Part shown: positions 8,299 through 17,264 of the stretch, one piece after another
Layout of the letters: every line of letters begins with the position of its first letter
Numbering within the stretch: position 1 is the first letter of the stretch
NCBI RefSeq assembly: GCF_017353175.1
Contig: NZ_JAFMYW010000001.1
Location: 1,302,001-1,366,000 of the forward strand
Source: Fibrella forsythiae
GTDB lineage: Bacteria; Bacteroidota; Bacteroidia; Cytophagales; Spirosomataceae
Length of the DNA stretch: 64,000 bases
Direction: 5' to 3'
Translations under genes and position numbers: made by a program
The notes under the pieces: generated by a model
Seen by the model: the letters and a program-made list of their open reading frames with translations, nothing else
The model's database searches: none
Told to the model about the DNA's origin: nothing

Positions 8299-10113
8299 AT
8301 GCCAGAATTCGACTACAAAAAGGAATTAGCAAGGGTACCTCATGAGCCCGGTGTATATCGATATTTCGATGCCACAGGAGAGGTCATTTATGTAGGCAAA
8401 GCCAAAGACCTGAAAAATCGGGTCAGCAGCTATTTCGTTAAATCGAATCAGCATGACCGCAAAACGCAGCGGTTAGTAAGCCAGATTCGGAAAATCGAAT
8501 TCACCATTGTTCATACTGAATTCGACGCCCTTTTGCTCGAAAATCAGTTGATCAAGCGGTATCAGCCGCGCTATAACATTCTGCTGCGTGATGATAAGAC
8601 GTACCCATTCATCTGCGTTACGAACGAACATTTTCCACGTGTGGTAACCACTCGTCGCATCGAACGCGGTCAAGGGACTTATTACGGACCCTTTGCCAAT
8701 CTGAAACCAATGTACACGGTGCTGGAGATGTTCAGCCAATTGTTCACGCTACGTACCTGCAACTACAACCTGGCACCCGAAAACATTGAGGCGGGCAAAT
8801 ACAAGGTCTGTCTGGAATACCATATTGGCAATTGCAAAGGCCCCTGCGAAGGAAAGCAGGCAGAGGCCGATTATGACTCCGATATTGAGCAGATTCATGC
8901 CATTCTAAAAGGCCAGCTGAAGCCGGCTCAGGATTACTTCCGAAACCGCATGGTTGAAGCTGCCGGTACAATGGCTTTCGAACAAGCGCAGCAGTATAAA
9001 GATAAGCTCGATGTCATTCAACGGTTCCAAAGCAAATCAACGGTTGTCAATCCGAAGATCGCCGACGCTGATGTGTTCACTATTGCTTCCGACGAAGTAG
9101 CTGCCTACATCAATTTTATGAAGGTGGTGAACGGTACGATCATTCAAACCCACACGGTCGAGATCAAGAAAAAGCTGGAAGAAGCCGACGCAGACCTGTT
9201 AGCGATGATGATTATCGAGTTTAGAGATCAGTATGGTAGCCAGGCTAAAGAAATTATTACAAATATTCCGCTCGACACAGATTTGAAAGCAGAAGTGACG
9301 GTTCCGCAGATCGGCGACAAGCGCAAACTGATGGATATGTCGCTGAAGAACGTGCTGTATTTTCGTCGTGAACGCCAGGATCGGGCAGCCGCAGAAGCCA
9401 CTGCCAGCTCAAGCAAGAAAGATCGCGTGCTCATTAAGTTGAAGCAGGACCTACAGCTAAAGAATCTTCCTCACCGAATCGAATGCTTTGATAACTCCAA
9501 CATTCAGGGAACAAACCCGGTATCGGCCATGGTGTGTTTCATTGATGGAAAGCCAGCTAATAAGGAGTACCGGCATTACAGTATAAAAACGGTAATCGGG
9601 CCTAATGACTTCGCCAGTATGCACGAAGTAGTTACGCGCCGATATACTCGTATGCTGGAAGAGAAAGGCCCCCTCCCCGATCTGATTATCATCGATGGTG
9701 GTAAGGGGCAATTAAGCGCTGCCTGCGACGCGCTGAAAGCCCTGAATCTATACGGTCAAATTCCAATCATTGGCATAGCGAAACGGTTGGAAGAAATCTA
9801 CTTCCCGGAAGATACGCTACCCTTATATCTAGATAAGCGGTCAGAATCGCTAAAACTCATTCAACGTTGCCGCGACGAAGCGCACCGGTTCGGCATTACG
9901 CATCACCGGGATAAGCGTAGCAAGAACAGCCTGATTAGCGAGTTGGAAGGAATTGAAGGCATTGGTCAGAAGACAGCGGGAAAACTTCTTACGCATTTTA
10001 AAGGCGTTAAGAAGATACGAGAAGCCGATGTAGCCGCCATTGCAGAGTTGATTGGCGAGGATAAGGCACAAAAAGTAAAGGCCTATTTCAGCGCGCAAGA
10101 ACAGGATGTGTAA
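8299..10113 (+). CDS. uvrC: Excinuclease ABC subunit C
   Basis: This 604-residue protein makes the dual incisions of nucleotide excision repair. The N-terminal GIY-YIG nuclease (about 14-92) shows GVYRYF and VIYVGKAKDLKNRV. A UVR motif lies near 200-235, the RNase H-like domain carries the ECFDNSNIQG and IIDGGKGQLSAA motifs, and the C-terminus ends in a double helix-hairpin-helix (IEGIGQKTAGKLL). Length is typical. It converges on gldN across a long perfect palindrome. Confidence 0.96.
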   Translation: MPEFDYKKELARVPHEPGVYRYFDATGEVIYVGKAKDLKNRVSSYFVKSNQHDRKTQRLVSQIRKIEFTIVHTEFDALLLENQLIKRYQPRYNILLRDDKTYPFICVTNEHFPRVVTTRRIERGQGTYYGPFANLKPMYTVLEMFSQLFTLRTCNYNLAPENIEAGKYKVCLEYHIGNCKGPCEGKQAEADYDSDIEQIHAILKGQLKPAQDYFRNRMVEAAGTMAFEQAQQYKDKLDVIQRFQSKSTVVNPKIADADVFTIASDEVAAYINFMKVVNGTIIQTHTVEIKKKLEEADADLLAMMIIEFRDQYGSQAKEIITNIPLDTDLKAEVTVPQIGDKRKLMDMSLKNVLYFRRERQDRAAAEATASSSKKDRVLIKLKQDLQLKNLPHRIECFDNSNIQGTNPVSAMVCFIDGKPANKEYRHYSIKTVIGPNDFASMHEVVTRRYTRMLEEKGPLPDLIIIDGGKGQLSAACDALKALNLYGQIPIIGIAKRLEEIYFPEDTLPLYLDKRSESLKLIQRCRDEAHRFGITHHRDKRSKNSLISELEGIEGIGQKTAGKLLTHFKGVKKIREADVAAIAELIGEDKAQKVKAYFSAQEQDV

Positions 10114-10165
10114 AAGACCAGGTACGTTCCGGTTATTGCTTTGCGCGCCTTCGGCTCCACCCACG

Positions 10166-10237
10166 AAACCATTAAGCGTTACAAAAAAGGGCTCCTGCTG
10201 ATCAGCAGGAGCCCTTTTTTGTAACGCTTAATGGTTT
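10166..10237. terminator. Perfect 72-nt palindrome, bidirectional terminator
   Basis: Thirty-six bases (10166-10201) are followed directly by their exact reverse complement (10202-10237), with no spacer. The GC-rich core AGGGCTCCTGCTGA is flanked by A6/T6 runs, so it works as an intrinsic terminator for uvrC on the plus strand and gldN on the minus strand. It reaches the gldN stop codon. Confidence 0.85.
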
Positions 10238-11303
10238 AATATTCCCAAAGGCCGTGTTCAATTTCCATCAGATCATACTCTGTCTGATACGATTTCATGA
10301 GTCCTTCCTTATCACCATAAATACCAACAAGCTCTTTATCTTCTGGGTTAGCCACTTTCGTGATCCGACCGTAGAATAAACGAAGGTCAAAGGCATCGGC
10401 CAAATTTTTGTGCTGAGCCTGGTTCTGTGAGTTATACCACACAAACTTCTTCGGATCTGACCGGAACAGCTTATCGAGGTCTTTGTACTTGAATGTGGCT
10501 ACAGGCACTTCGAAACCAGCAGCGTTCTTATCAGCAGGTAGCTTCATGGCTATCGTCTGAATATCGTAGTATAATCGCGACCGTTTCTTATCAAAAATCC
10601 AGTCCTCCTTTACTTCAAGAATACTGAGTTCTTTAGGAAAATACTCGTCGCCAGTTAGTGCAGGAGCAACTTTAGCAACCGCTACAGTATCCTTCTGAAC
10701 AACCGGGGCAACAGGTTGCGTTACCTTGCCTTTTTTACCCTTCGTACTCTTAGCTGTTTTCTTGGGTGCTGGAGTGCCCCAACCGTCGTCAGCTGGTTTA
10801 GCGGTTGCCTTTGGTGCTGGGGTGCCCCAACCGTCATCAGCTGGTTTTTTAGCTGCCGTTTTAGCTGGTTCCTGCTTTTTAGTATCTCCCCAGCCATCAT
10901 TTTTGGTATCGGCTGGCTTACCAAAACCAGCTTCGATCTCCTCCTTTGACAGACCACCGTCCTGATTCGGGACAAGCAGTTTTTCATGGAATTTTTCCGG
11001 CGAGATCTTCCTGGTGCACGAGTCATCTTCGTACGCATCGAGCAGCCCGGCTTTCACCGCGTCGATCAAGTATTTGGTGATCTCACTACCTTTAGCGAAC
11101 ATACTCCGATTCTGCGTCTCCTTCAGGTCGATACGACGCCAAAGGGTTTTCTTCATCATGATGTCGCTATCGTCGATAGGACGAACCGACATGGAATTAG
11201 CTTTGCTGTTATCACGCTCCTGCGCCATAGCTGCACCGCCCATCAGTGCCAGCGTAGCTGTAGCTGTAAAGGCAATCGTCCGTATCATTATCACTTGCTT
11301 CAT
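10236..11303 (-). CDS. gldN: Type IX secretion / gliding motility protein GldN (PorN)
   Basis: The 355-residue periplasmic protein has a signal peptide ending AAMAQ and the conserved opening SVRPIDDSDIMMKKTLWRRIDLKETQN. GldN/PorN binds GldK/PorK in the outer-membrane-associated ring of the T9SS. Residues about 125-200 form an unusual linker with DGWG three times, including a duplicated PADDGWGTPAPK unit and a Lys-rich tail. The C-terminal half resumes family similarity. It is the last gene of the gldKLMN group. Confidence 0.92.
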   Translation of the reverse strand: MKQVIMIRTIAFTATATLALMGGAAMAQERDNSKANSMSVRPIDDSDIMMKKTLWRRIDLKETQNRSMFAKGSEITKYLIDAVKAGLLDAYEDDSCTRKISPEKFHEKLLVPNQDGGLSKEEIEAGFGKPADTKNDGWGDTKKQEPAKTAAKKPADDGWGTPAPKATAKPADDGWGTPAPKKTAKSTKGKKGKVTQPVAPVVQKDTVAVAKVAPALTGDEYFPKELSILEVKEDWIFDKKRSRLYYDIQTIAMKLPADKNAAGFEVPVATFKYKDLDKLFRSDPKKFVWYNSQNQAQHKNLADAFDLRLFYGRITKVANPEDKELVGIYGDKEGLMKSYQTEYDLMEIEHGLWEY

Positions 11304-11329
11304 AGCCTGTGTTCTTTACCTGTATTCTC

Positions 11330-11358
11330 ACTAAAAACGGCTCGTAAGCCGCTTTAGT
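11330..11358. promoter_or_regulatory. Hairpin between gldM and gldN
   Basis: ACTAAA...CGGCT and AGCCG...TTTAGT pair around a CGTA loop in the 59-nt gap between gldM and gldN. It may tune relative expression or stabilise an mRNA end. There is no T-run. Confidence 0.4.
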
Positions 11359-11362
11359 ATAG

Positions 11363-12955
11363 TTAATATAAGGATATTACCTGCAACATACTTCCCATAG
11401 GAACGTCGCTGATATCACCACGGAAATTGCGACGTTGAACACCTTCGAGCGTAATCGTAAGGCGGTCACCTGGCTCCATTTCAGAGGCCATAGCCCCCAA
11501 TGATCCGCCTCCTGCCGGTAAGGTTATTGGGCCAGCAACCCGACGTGTGCCACGGGCTAGATTCACTGTTATACCTGTTACCCGGAAGTTGGCATCGTTA
11601 GGAGCATAGGCCGCGAAACTTGGATCAGCCACAGCCCGCACACTGATACTGCGAGCCGAGCCAACCGGTACACCACGAGGATCGGTAGCAGGGCGGCCGC
11701 CCACAAGGTATTCAATCGTAGGACGAGGCACTCTGTTCACTTTAAAATTCTCCGTGCCTAACAGATTACCAGCGTTGCTAATGTTCAAGGATACAGCAGC
11801 AGCATTAGGGACAACAGTGATTTTACCTTTTCCGCCCGATGGCAATACTGCAGCACCATTAGCCGAAAATACAGGATTCCATAAAGCTCCCAGCTGTGGA
11901 CTCTGAATGCTGAGTTTGTTTTCACAACCTAAATAAAGCGGAGGCATTGTTCCGGTTTCAACCTGATACGTCGGCTTCGCTACTGCGTATTCTGCCTTAA
12001 CAGGAACAGTTTTAACGGTACCATCCGGCGCGTTGTATGAAATTGTACCAGACAAAACGCGTTTCGATAACCCCTGACTATCATACGAACCACCTTGCGC
12101 GGTAAACTCAATAATACCGCGCCCATTGTCCATACGAACAGGGCCGCCACTGAGGCTCATGCGGGGCTGAATACCTGACGACGATGCTGCCAGGAACATT
12201 TCGCCCCTGAACTTGGTGCCCGCTACAACCACATTTGATTGCATACTCAGCATACCCATGATCTTATCGAACTTCACGTCCTGCGCACCAACTTTCGTTG
12301 CCAGATAATTCAGGGTTTCACCTTCAATACGACGAACGTCAGCCTGTTTCTGGCTTAATACAGCCAAAGCAGCCGGAACAGGAGTCTGAGCGAAGTTCAA
12401 CGTCGGAAAATCTTTCGTGCGTTGTTCCTTCGACCGATTGGCAATCGGATCATCTTTTCCGTCAAGAGCCAGCGGTGCAAACTTAGCGTTTCCCAGTTTC
12501 GACAATTCGTCGGCATACTGGTTCAGCGTTCCCTGAAGTTTGTAAGCCTCACCATTTCGGTTGTTACCAACCAATAGCTGCGCTACTTTCTCTTCTTCAC
12601 TCAGATTTTTGATATTCCCTTCTTCATCGGTTCCTCCACCCGCTTCAACCAATTGTGATTTCAGCCCGTCGATCTGACCAATCATATCAGCCGCTTTCTT
12701 GCGAACAAGGTCGGCCTGTTGTAATACAGCAACGTCAGCGGGGCGGTTACCCGTTTTACTGACAGCTGCCTTTATTTTTTCCAGTGTCTCCTGATTGACC
12801 CGATTGGCTGAACCCGTTGCTTGTTCTAACGAATTGTTCAGCAGGACGAATTTTTCCAGGATGGCCGATGTCACCTGCAATGCAAGTAACGCGGTCAACA
12901 CCAGATACATCATCCCGATCATTTTCTGACGGGGTGTCTCTTTTCCACCTGCCAT
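11363..12955 (-). CDS. gldM: Type IX secretion motor protein GldM (PorM)
   Basis: This 530-residue protein has one N-terminal membrane helix (about 10-30) preceded by MAGGKETPRQKMIGMMYLVL, the diagnostic GldM start. R9 corresponds to the arginine thought to pair with the GldL membrane glutamate in the proton-driven motor. The rest is periplasmic: a helical D1 domain followed by beta-rich D2-D4 domains. It spans the periplasm to contact the GldK/GldN ring. Confidence 0.95.
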   Translation of the reverse strand: MAGGKETPRQKMIGMMYLVLTALLALQVTSAILEKFVLLNNSLEQATGSANRVNQETLEKIKAAVSKTGNRPADVAVLQQADLVRKKAADMIGQIDGLKSQLVEAGGGTDEEGNIKNLSEEEKVAQLLVGNNRNGEAYKLQGTLNQYADELSKLGNAKFAPLALDGKDDPIANRSKEQRTKDFPTLNFAQTPVPAALAVLSQKQADVRRIEGETLNYLATKVGAQDVKFDKIMGMLSMQSNVVVAGTKFRGEMFLAASSSGIQPRMSLSGGPVRMDNGRGIIEFTAQGGSYDSQGLSKRVLSGTISYNAPDGTVKTVPVKAEYAVAKPTYQVETGTMPPLYLGCENKLSIQSPQLGALWNPVFSANGAAVLPSGGKGKITVVPNAAAVSLNISNAGNLLGTENFKVNRVPRPTIEYLVGGRPATDPRGVPVGSARSISVRAVADPSFAAYAPNDANFRVTGITVNLARGTRRVAGPITLPAGGGSLGAMASEMEPGDRLTITLEGVQRRNFRGDISDVPMGSMLQVISLY

Positions 12956-13073
12956 TAGTTGGTAGTGATTTAGTACTGTTTATGATTGTATAACAACGTC
13001 AAAGCCCAGCCAGTATCGAATGCTCATCGAGCACTTGACAAGACCACGGACTTTAACGTTGAATTTTAATTTG

Positions 13074-13898
13074 TTACTGGTTGCTGCCGCGCATGGCTGT
13101 GAGCATGCTGCCGTAGACATTGTTAAGCGAGGCCAGATTGCCCGTCAGTTTCGACAGTTCTGACTTAAACTGCTGCGTGTCTTTGCTGGCATCGGCCATG
13201 TTCTGCATGGCAGAAGTCAGGTTACCATAGAAAGCATTCATAGCCTTCAGGTGCTTGTTGGTATCCTGCAGTTCCAGTTCATACACGGCGTTCAAGGCAC
13301 CCATGTTCTTGGTCACTTTCTGGAACTGGTCACGGTAGTCTTTGGCATCGGTAGTAGCATCAGCCATAGAGTTCATGGCTGTGATTGCTGTACCGTATGA
13401 CTTGTTCATCTCTGAAATAGAACCTGAAGCTGATTTCACGTTACGAGCATAATCGTTGGTAGCTACGGTAGCATCTGTCAGATCGGTCAGCTTGGAAACC
13501 GTACTATTCAGATTCTGGAAACCCGATCCAAGTTTTTCAAATACGTCAGGCGTGATTTTAGCCTGTGCCAGCATTTGATCCATATTAGCGGTCAGTCCAT
13601 TAGCTTGTGGGGTGGCGGCCACGGGTTTACGGGCCTCCCCTTTGTAATCAGGAGCTAATTCAGGATAAACACGCTCCCACTCGTAATCGTCACCAGTAGC
13701 GACTGGCTGAGTAAAACTCTGAACGGCATACAATGCAAAGATCACTACCTCTGTCAGCAAGCCCACTGTCAGCATAAAGCCGAACTGTTCATTGTGGGTA
13801 ATTTTGGCCCAGGCTCCGAAGATTACGACGGCGGCACCGGCACTATAAATGGTAGGAACAAGACGGTCCCAAAAGAAATTTACTTTTCCTGCTGCCAT
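13074..13898 (-). CDS. gldL: Type IX secretion motor protein GldL (PorL)
   Basis: The 274-residue protein has two N-terminal membrane helices (about 13-32 and 37-60) and a long helical cytoplasmic tail. The second helix carries E50 in LLTEVVIFALYA, equivalent to the proton-pathway glutamate of characterised GldL. The tail contains repeated coiled segments with Asn/Thr/Ala (KNMGALNAVYELE, AMNAFYGNL and similar). It forms the inner-membrane motor with GldM, encoded next. Confidence 0.95.
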   Translation of the reverse strand: MAAGKVNFFWDRLVPTIYSAGAAVVIFGAWAKITHNEQFGFMLTVGLLTEVVIFALYAVQSFTQPVATGDDYEWERVYPELAPDYKGEARKPVAATPQANGLTANMDQMLAQAKITPDVFEKLGSGFQNLNSTVSKLTDLTDATVATNDYARNVKSASGSISEMNKSYGTAITAMNSMADATTDAKDYRDQFQKVTKNMGALNAVYELELQDTNKHLKAMNAFYGNLTSAMQNMADASKDTQQFKSELSKLTGNLASLNNVYGSMLTAMRGSNQ

Positions 13899-13943
13899 GA
13901 GTTGGTTTACAGATGATTTTAAAAAAAGTGGAATTGAAAAGGG

Positions 13944-15086
13944 TTAAGCTTTACTTCCTTTTGTGCCTTTTGGGGCTTTTGAAGAAGATGATTTCGATGA
14001 CGAACGGCCAGACGAACGGCCACCTCTTGCTGAAGCTGTACGCCCTTCAAGGTTATCCATCACGCAACGGAAACCAATATAGGACCGCCGGGCGTTTTCG
14101 TCTTCATAGGTACGTGTGCCCGACTCTAAGTAGTAGGCGATATCTTTCCACGAACCACCACGAACTACTTTACGCGGCTCATCGGGGTTCTGGTTATCGG
14201 GGTTCATATCCCACACAATTGCATTAGCGTTGTCGGCATAGGCATCACGGCACCACTCAGCTACATTACCGGCCATGTTGTATAGCCCGTACTCGTTGGC
14301 GTTATACTGATTGGCAGGAGCCGTGTATGGGTAACCATCTGCATCGAAATTACCGCGTTGTGGTTTGAAGTTAGCCAGGTAGCAGCCTTTACCGTTAGCT
14401 ACGTATGGGTTACCCCAGGGATATTTAGCCCCCTGCTTACCACCGCGAGCAGCCCATTCCCATTCAGCCTCCGAGGGTAACCGGAAACGAGGCGAGTTGA
14501 CGAGGTTCTCTTTCGTACGATAATCGTTGTACAGATTGGTGCGCCACTGGCAGAAATGCTGAGCAGCTTTCCAGTTGACCCCCACTACCGGGTACGTATC
14601 GAAGGCCGGGTGACCATAATAGTACTCAAGCATTGGGTCACCATTGTGATAGGTAAAGTCGTTTTTCCAGACGGTTGTATCAGGGTAATATTTGGCCATG
14701 ATCTCTTCTTCTCCGATCGAAGCAGCAGAATCGGCCAGCATGGCGTTTACGTATTGGCGGTATTCATGATTTGTGATTTCCGTATCGTCCATGTAGAACG
14801 AGCTGATCGTCACGCGGCGATTCATGTTGATCTGCGTAGCAGCGATGTCTTCATCTGCCTGACCCATAATGAATGAGCCTGAAGGAATGAGTACCATGCC
14901 GTATGGTGTTGTTTGCCGGTATCCTGGCCGCGACTTAGCCACAATCTCACCGTTGCTTACGCCAACATCTCCAGACTTTCCGCCCCCAAATTTAGATTTA
15001 ACAAAGCCGCAACTCTGCAAAACCAGCACTGTCGCCACAACCAATACGCCCCGGAGTGTATGTGCCGGCATTCGGTTCGATTTCAT
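13944..15086 (-). CDS. gldK: Type IX secretion lipoprotein GldK (PorK)
   Basis: I use the ATG at 15084-15086 (MKSNRMPAH), which gives 380 residues and a proper lipoprotein leader with lipobox LQSC. Longer in-frame starts lack a leader. The body is a formylglycine-generating-enzyme-like domain (SGSFIMGQADED, FRLPSEAEWEWAARGG, GNVAEWCRDAY, VVRGGSWKD). GldK forms the periplasmic ring with GldN. The tail is Ser/Lys/Gly-rich. It is the first of the gldKLMN genes. Confidence 0.94.
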   Translation of the reverse strand: MKSNRMPAHTLRGVLVVATVLVLQSCGFVKSKFGGGKSGDVGVSNGEIVAKSRPGYRQTTPYGMVLIPSGSFIMGQADEDIAATQINMNRRVTISSFYMDDTEITNHEYRQYVNAMLADSAASIGEEEIMAKYYPDTTVWKNDFTYHNGDPMLEYYYGHPAFDTYPVVGVNWKAAQHFCQWRTNLYNDYRTKENLVNSPRFRLPSEAEWEWAARGGKQGAKYPWGNPYVANGKGCYLANFKPQRGNFDADGYPYTAPANQYNANEYGLYNMAGNVAEWCRDAYADNANAIVWDMNPDNQNPDEPRKVVRGGSWKDIAYYLESGTRTYEDENARRSYIGFRCVMDNLEGRTASARGGRSSGRSSSKSSSSKAPKGTKGSKA

Positions 15087-15214
15087 ATGTATAAACTGCA
15101 TAAACTTGTGCAAGACTGACGTAAGAACGAAAATCCTCACGCTTATTGTATGTAAATTTTGAATGCCGGAACGAAGCAGTATCTGCTTAGAATGGCTGAA
15201 ATGAGCGAAACGGT

Positions 15215-15222
15215 CAAAATTA
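15215..15222 (-). promoter_or_regulatory. Possible promoter (-7) upstream of gldKLMN
   Basis: The minus strand reads TAATTTTG, matching TAnnTTTG, about 130 nt upstream of gldK. TTG triplets lie about 24 nt further upstream, slightly beyond ideal spacing. Confidence 0.3.
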
Positions 15223-15310
15223 AACGCGTGGCACCAAACTGCCTAACAACAATGAAGCCAATTTGTCGACTTCACCGAGTGGTTTGTCTCAAAACGACGA
15301 AAAAGTAATG

Positions 15311-16273
15311 TTAGTATCGGAAGCGGGGCGTACGAATAATTGGTTTTTTACTGGTATTAGGTGCTGGCAAGGCATAGCTTAACATAAACTCGTACGAAGC
15401 CGGGCGTTTTGCCGAAGTTCCTACCGTAGTAAGATCGCCGGATAGTCCGAGCCGCAAGGCATTATTGGCTAACAGGTTAATTCCTGCCATTCCGGTAATG
15501 GCTTCTCCAGTCCGGTATCCGGCCCCAAAAAAGAAATAATTATTTACGGTCGCCAAGAGATTTAGATCAAGTGAAGAGGCCTGCGGGCCTGGTTCAGTAC
15601 TGTATTTGTACAATACTGACGGTTGAACGTCTACAGCATAACTTACACCAAGTCGGTAACCAGCTGATAAGTAGGCCGTGCGTGAGAGTGGATTGATCCC
15701 CTGGGCCGTTCCGAGCTTATAGCTGGTCGTAGCGAGGTGAAACAAACTTACTCCTACCCAGTAATCAACAGTATTATAATGAATACCCGCGCTAACGTCA
15801 GGTTGCATTTGTGATACCTTCCCAGTGCCTATCAGGGGATCTCCCGGGTCGCGAACGATCACATCGCTATAATCGATCGATTTATTATACACGCCGCCCT
15901 GAACGCCAAACGCCAACGTACCTGACTTCAGCGGTAACCGATACGCGTAGGCAACCTGTACAGACTGGTTTGCCTGAGGCCCAATGGCATCATTGAACGC
16001 ATAAATACCAACGCCACTGTTCAACCGGGTAAGCGGAAGGTTAGCCGTTAGTAACTGTGTAGTAGGCGCTCCACCAGCCCCCCCGGAAGTCTGGTAGCCT
16101 GCCCACTGGGTTCTGTAGATAAGTTGTATCCGCGTAAGGCCTTCAGAACCAGCCGCCGCCGGATTGTAGAACGTAGGCGCGAACGGAAACAGACTGAATT
16201 GCGGGTCTTGCTGTCCAAACGCCGTTAGCGCGAGCAGCCAGCCACCAAGTGACACGTAGAGTTTGCGAAGCAT
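15311..16273 (-). CDS. PorP/SprF family type IX secretion outer membrane protein
   Basis: This 320-residue predicted beta-barrel has a signal peptide ending LTAFGQ and the family opening QDPQFSLFPFAPTFYNPAAAGSEG. PorP/SprF proteins support secretion or surface attachment of particular T9SS substrates. Its place directly upstream of gldK on the same strand matches the porP-porK-porL-porM-porN order of Porphyromonas. A 224-nt gap to gldK suggests a separate promoter for the latter. Confidence 0.9.
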   Translation of the reverse strand: MLRKLYVSLGGWLLALTAFGQQDPQFSLFPFAPTFYNPAAAGSEGLTRIQLIYRTQWAGYQTSGGAGGAPTTQLLTANLPLTRLNSGVGIYAFNDAIGPQANQSVQVAYAYRLPLKSGTLAFGVQGGVYNKSIDYSDVIVRDPGDPLIGTGKVSQMQPDVSAGIHYNTVDYWVGVSLFHLATTSYKLGTAQGINPLSRTAYLSAGYRLGVSYAVDVQPSVLYKYSTEPGPQASSLDLNLLATVNNYFFFGAGYRTGEAITGMAGINLLANNALRLGLSGDLTTVGTSAKRPASYEFMLSYALPAPNTSKKPIIRTPRFRY

Positions 16274-16351
16274 AGACGAAGAAAATCCGGGCAGTTGTTA
16301 CCCTGGTCAATTACCTGATAAACGCCCGTAAACACAAAATATTGACCGAAA

Positions 16352-16390
16352 AAAGGTCGATACCTGCTTTTTCCACTGGTATCGACCTTT
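16352..16390 (-). terminator. Intrinsic terminator after hemD
   Basis: AAAGGTCGATACC (16352-16364) and GGTATCGACCTTT (16378-16390) form a perfect 13-bp stem. On the minus strand it is followed by a T-run (A-tract 16349-16354). Confidence 0.75.
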
Positions 16391-16406
16391 CTCTAACGTC
16401 TTACAC

Positions 16407-17192
16407 TTAACTATTGTTGGCTTTCCGTATGTAGAGGTCCAACGCACCGGTCATTGAGGGCGCATTGGGCAACGGTGCCTCAATGTCCAGTGTTAATCCT
16501 GCCTCCGTGATTGCCCTGGCTGTAGTTGGGCCGAAAGCGGCCAAACGGATCCCGTTTTGCTTAAAATCAGGAAAGTTGGTCATCAGCGAAGATACCCCCG
16601 ATGGACTGAAGAACGCGATCAAATCGAAGTAACTGACATCCAGATCAGACAGGTCTGTTGCCACCGTTTCATACATCACCGCTTCTGACAGGTGCAAACC
16701 GCCCGTATCCATAAAGTCTGGAATATCATTGCTACGAATATTGGAACACGGGAACAGGAACTTCTCAGTCTTATGCTTTCTGATCAGATCAAAAAGTTCT
16801 TTTGCCGTTTTCGTACCCGAGAATATCTTCCGCTTTCTGATGACAATATACTTCTGTAGGTAATTGGCTGTCTGCTCAGAAATACAGAAATATTTCATGT
16901 CGGCAGGTACGTCGATACGGGCCTCCAGACAGATCCGGAAGAAGTGGTCAATGGCATTACGGCTCGTAAAAATAATCGCCGTGTGCTCCAGGATGTTAAT
17001 CTTCTGCTTACGAAACTCCTTATACGATACTCCCTGAATCTGAATAAATGGCCGAAAGTCGATGGTAATATTGTACTTGTCGGCCAGATCGAAGTAAGGA
17101 GATTTATCGTCTGCGGGTTTGGATTGGGTCACTAACACATGGCTGACTTTCGTCTGACGTTCCTCGGTGGGCTGTGTGTTGGTATGGCTCAT
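16407..17192 (-). CDS. hemD: Uroporphyrinogen-III synthase
   Basis: The 261-residue protein matches the two-lobed HemD fold: an N-terminal block (VSHVLVTQSKP), HTAIIFTSRNAIDHFF, and a C-terminal block with DLIAFFSPSGVSSLM and RLAAFGPTTARAITEAGL. It closes the linear tetrapyrrole to uroporphyrinogen III in haem synthesis. The neighbouring DUF4271 gene is a common partner in Bacteroidota genomes. Confidence 0.87.
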   Translation of the reverse strand: MSHTNTQPTEERQTKVSHVLVTQSKPADDKSPYFDLADKYNITIDFRPFIQIQGVSYKEFRKQKINILEHTAIIFTSRNAIDHFFRICLEARIDVPADMKYFCISEQTANYLQKYIVIRKRKIFSGTKTAKELFDLIRKHKTEKFLFPCSNIRSNDIPDFMDTGGLHLSEAVMYETVATDLSDLDVSYFDLIAFFSPSGVSSLMTNFPDFKQNGIRLAAFGPTTARAITEAGLTLDIEAPLPNAPSMTGALDLYIRKANNS

Positions 17193-17264
17193 TGAATCTA
17201 CCTTATGTTACGCATTCCGGCGGCTACGCGGTGTGGTTCTGCACTTGGGAAAAGAGCACGCTTG

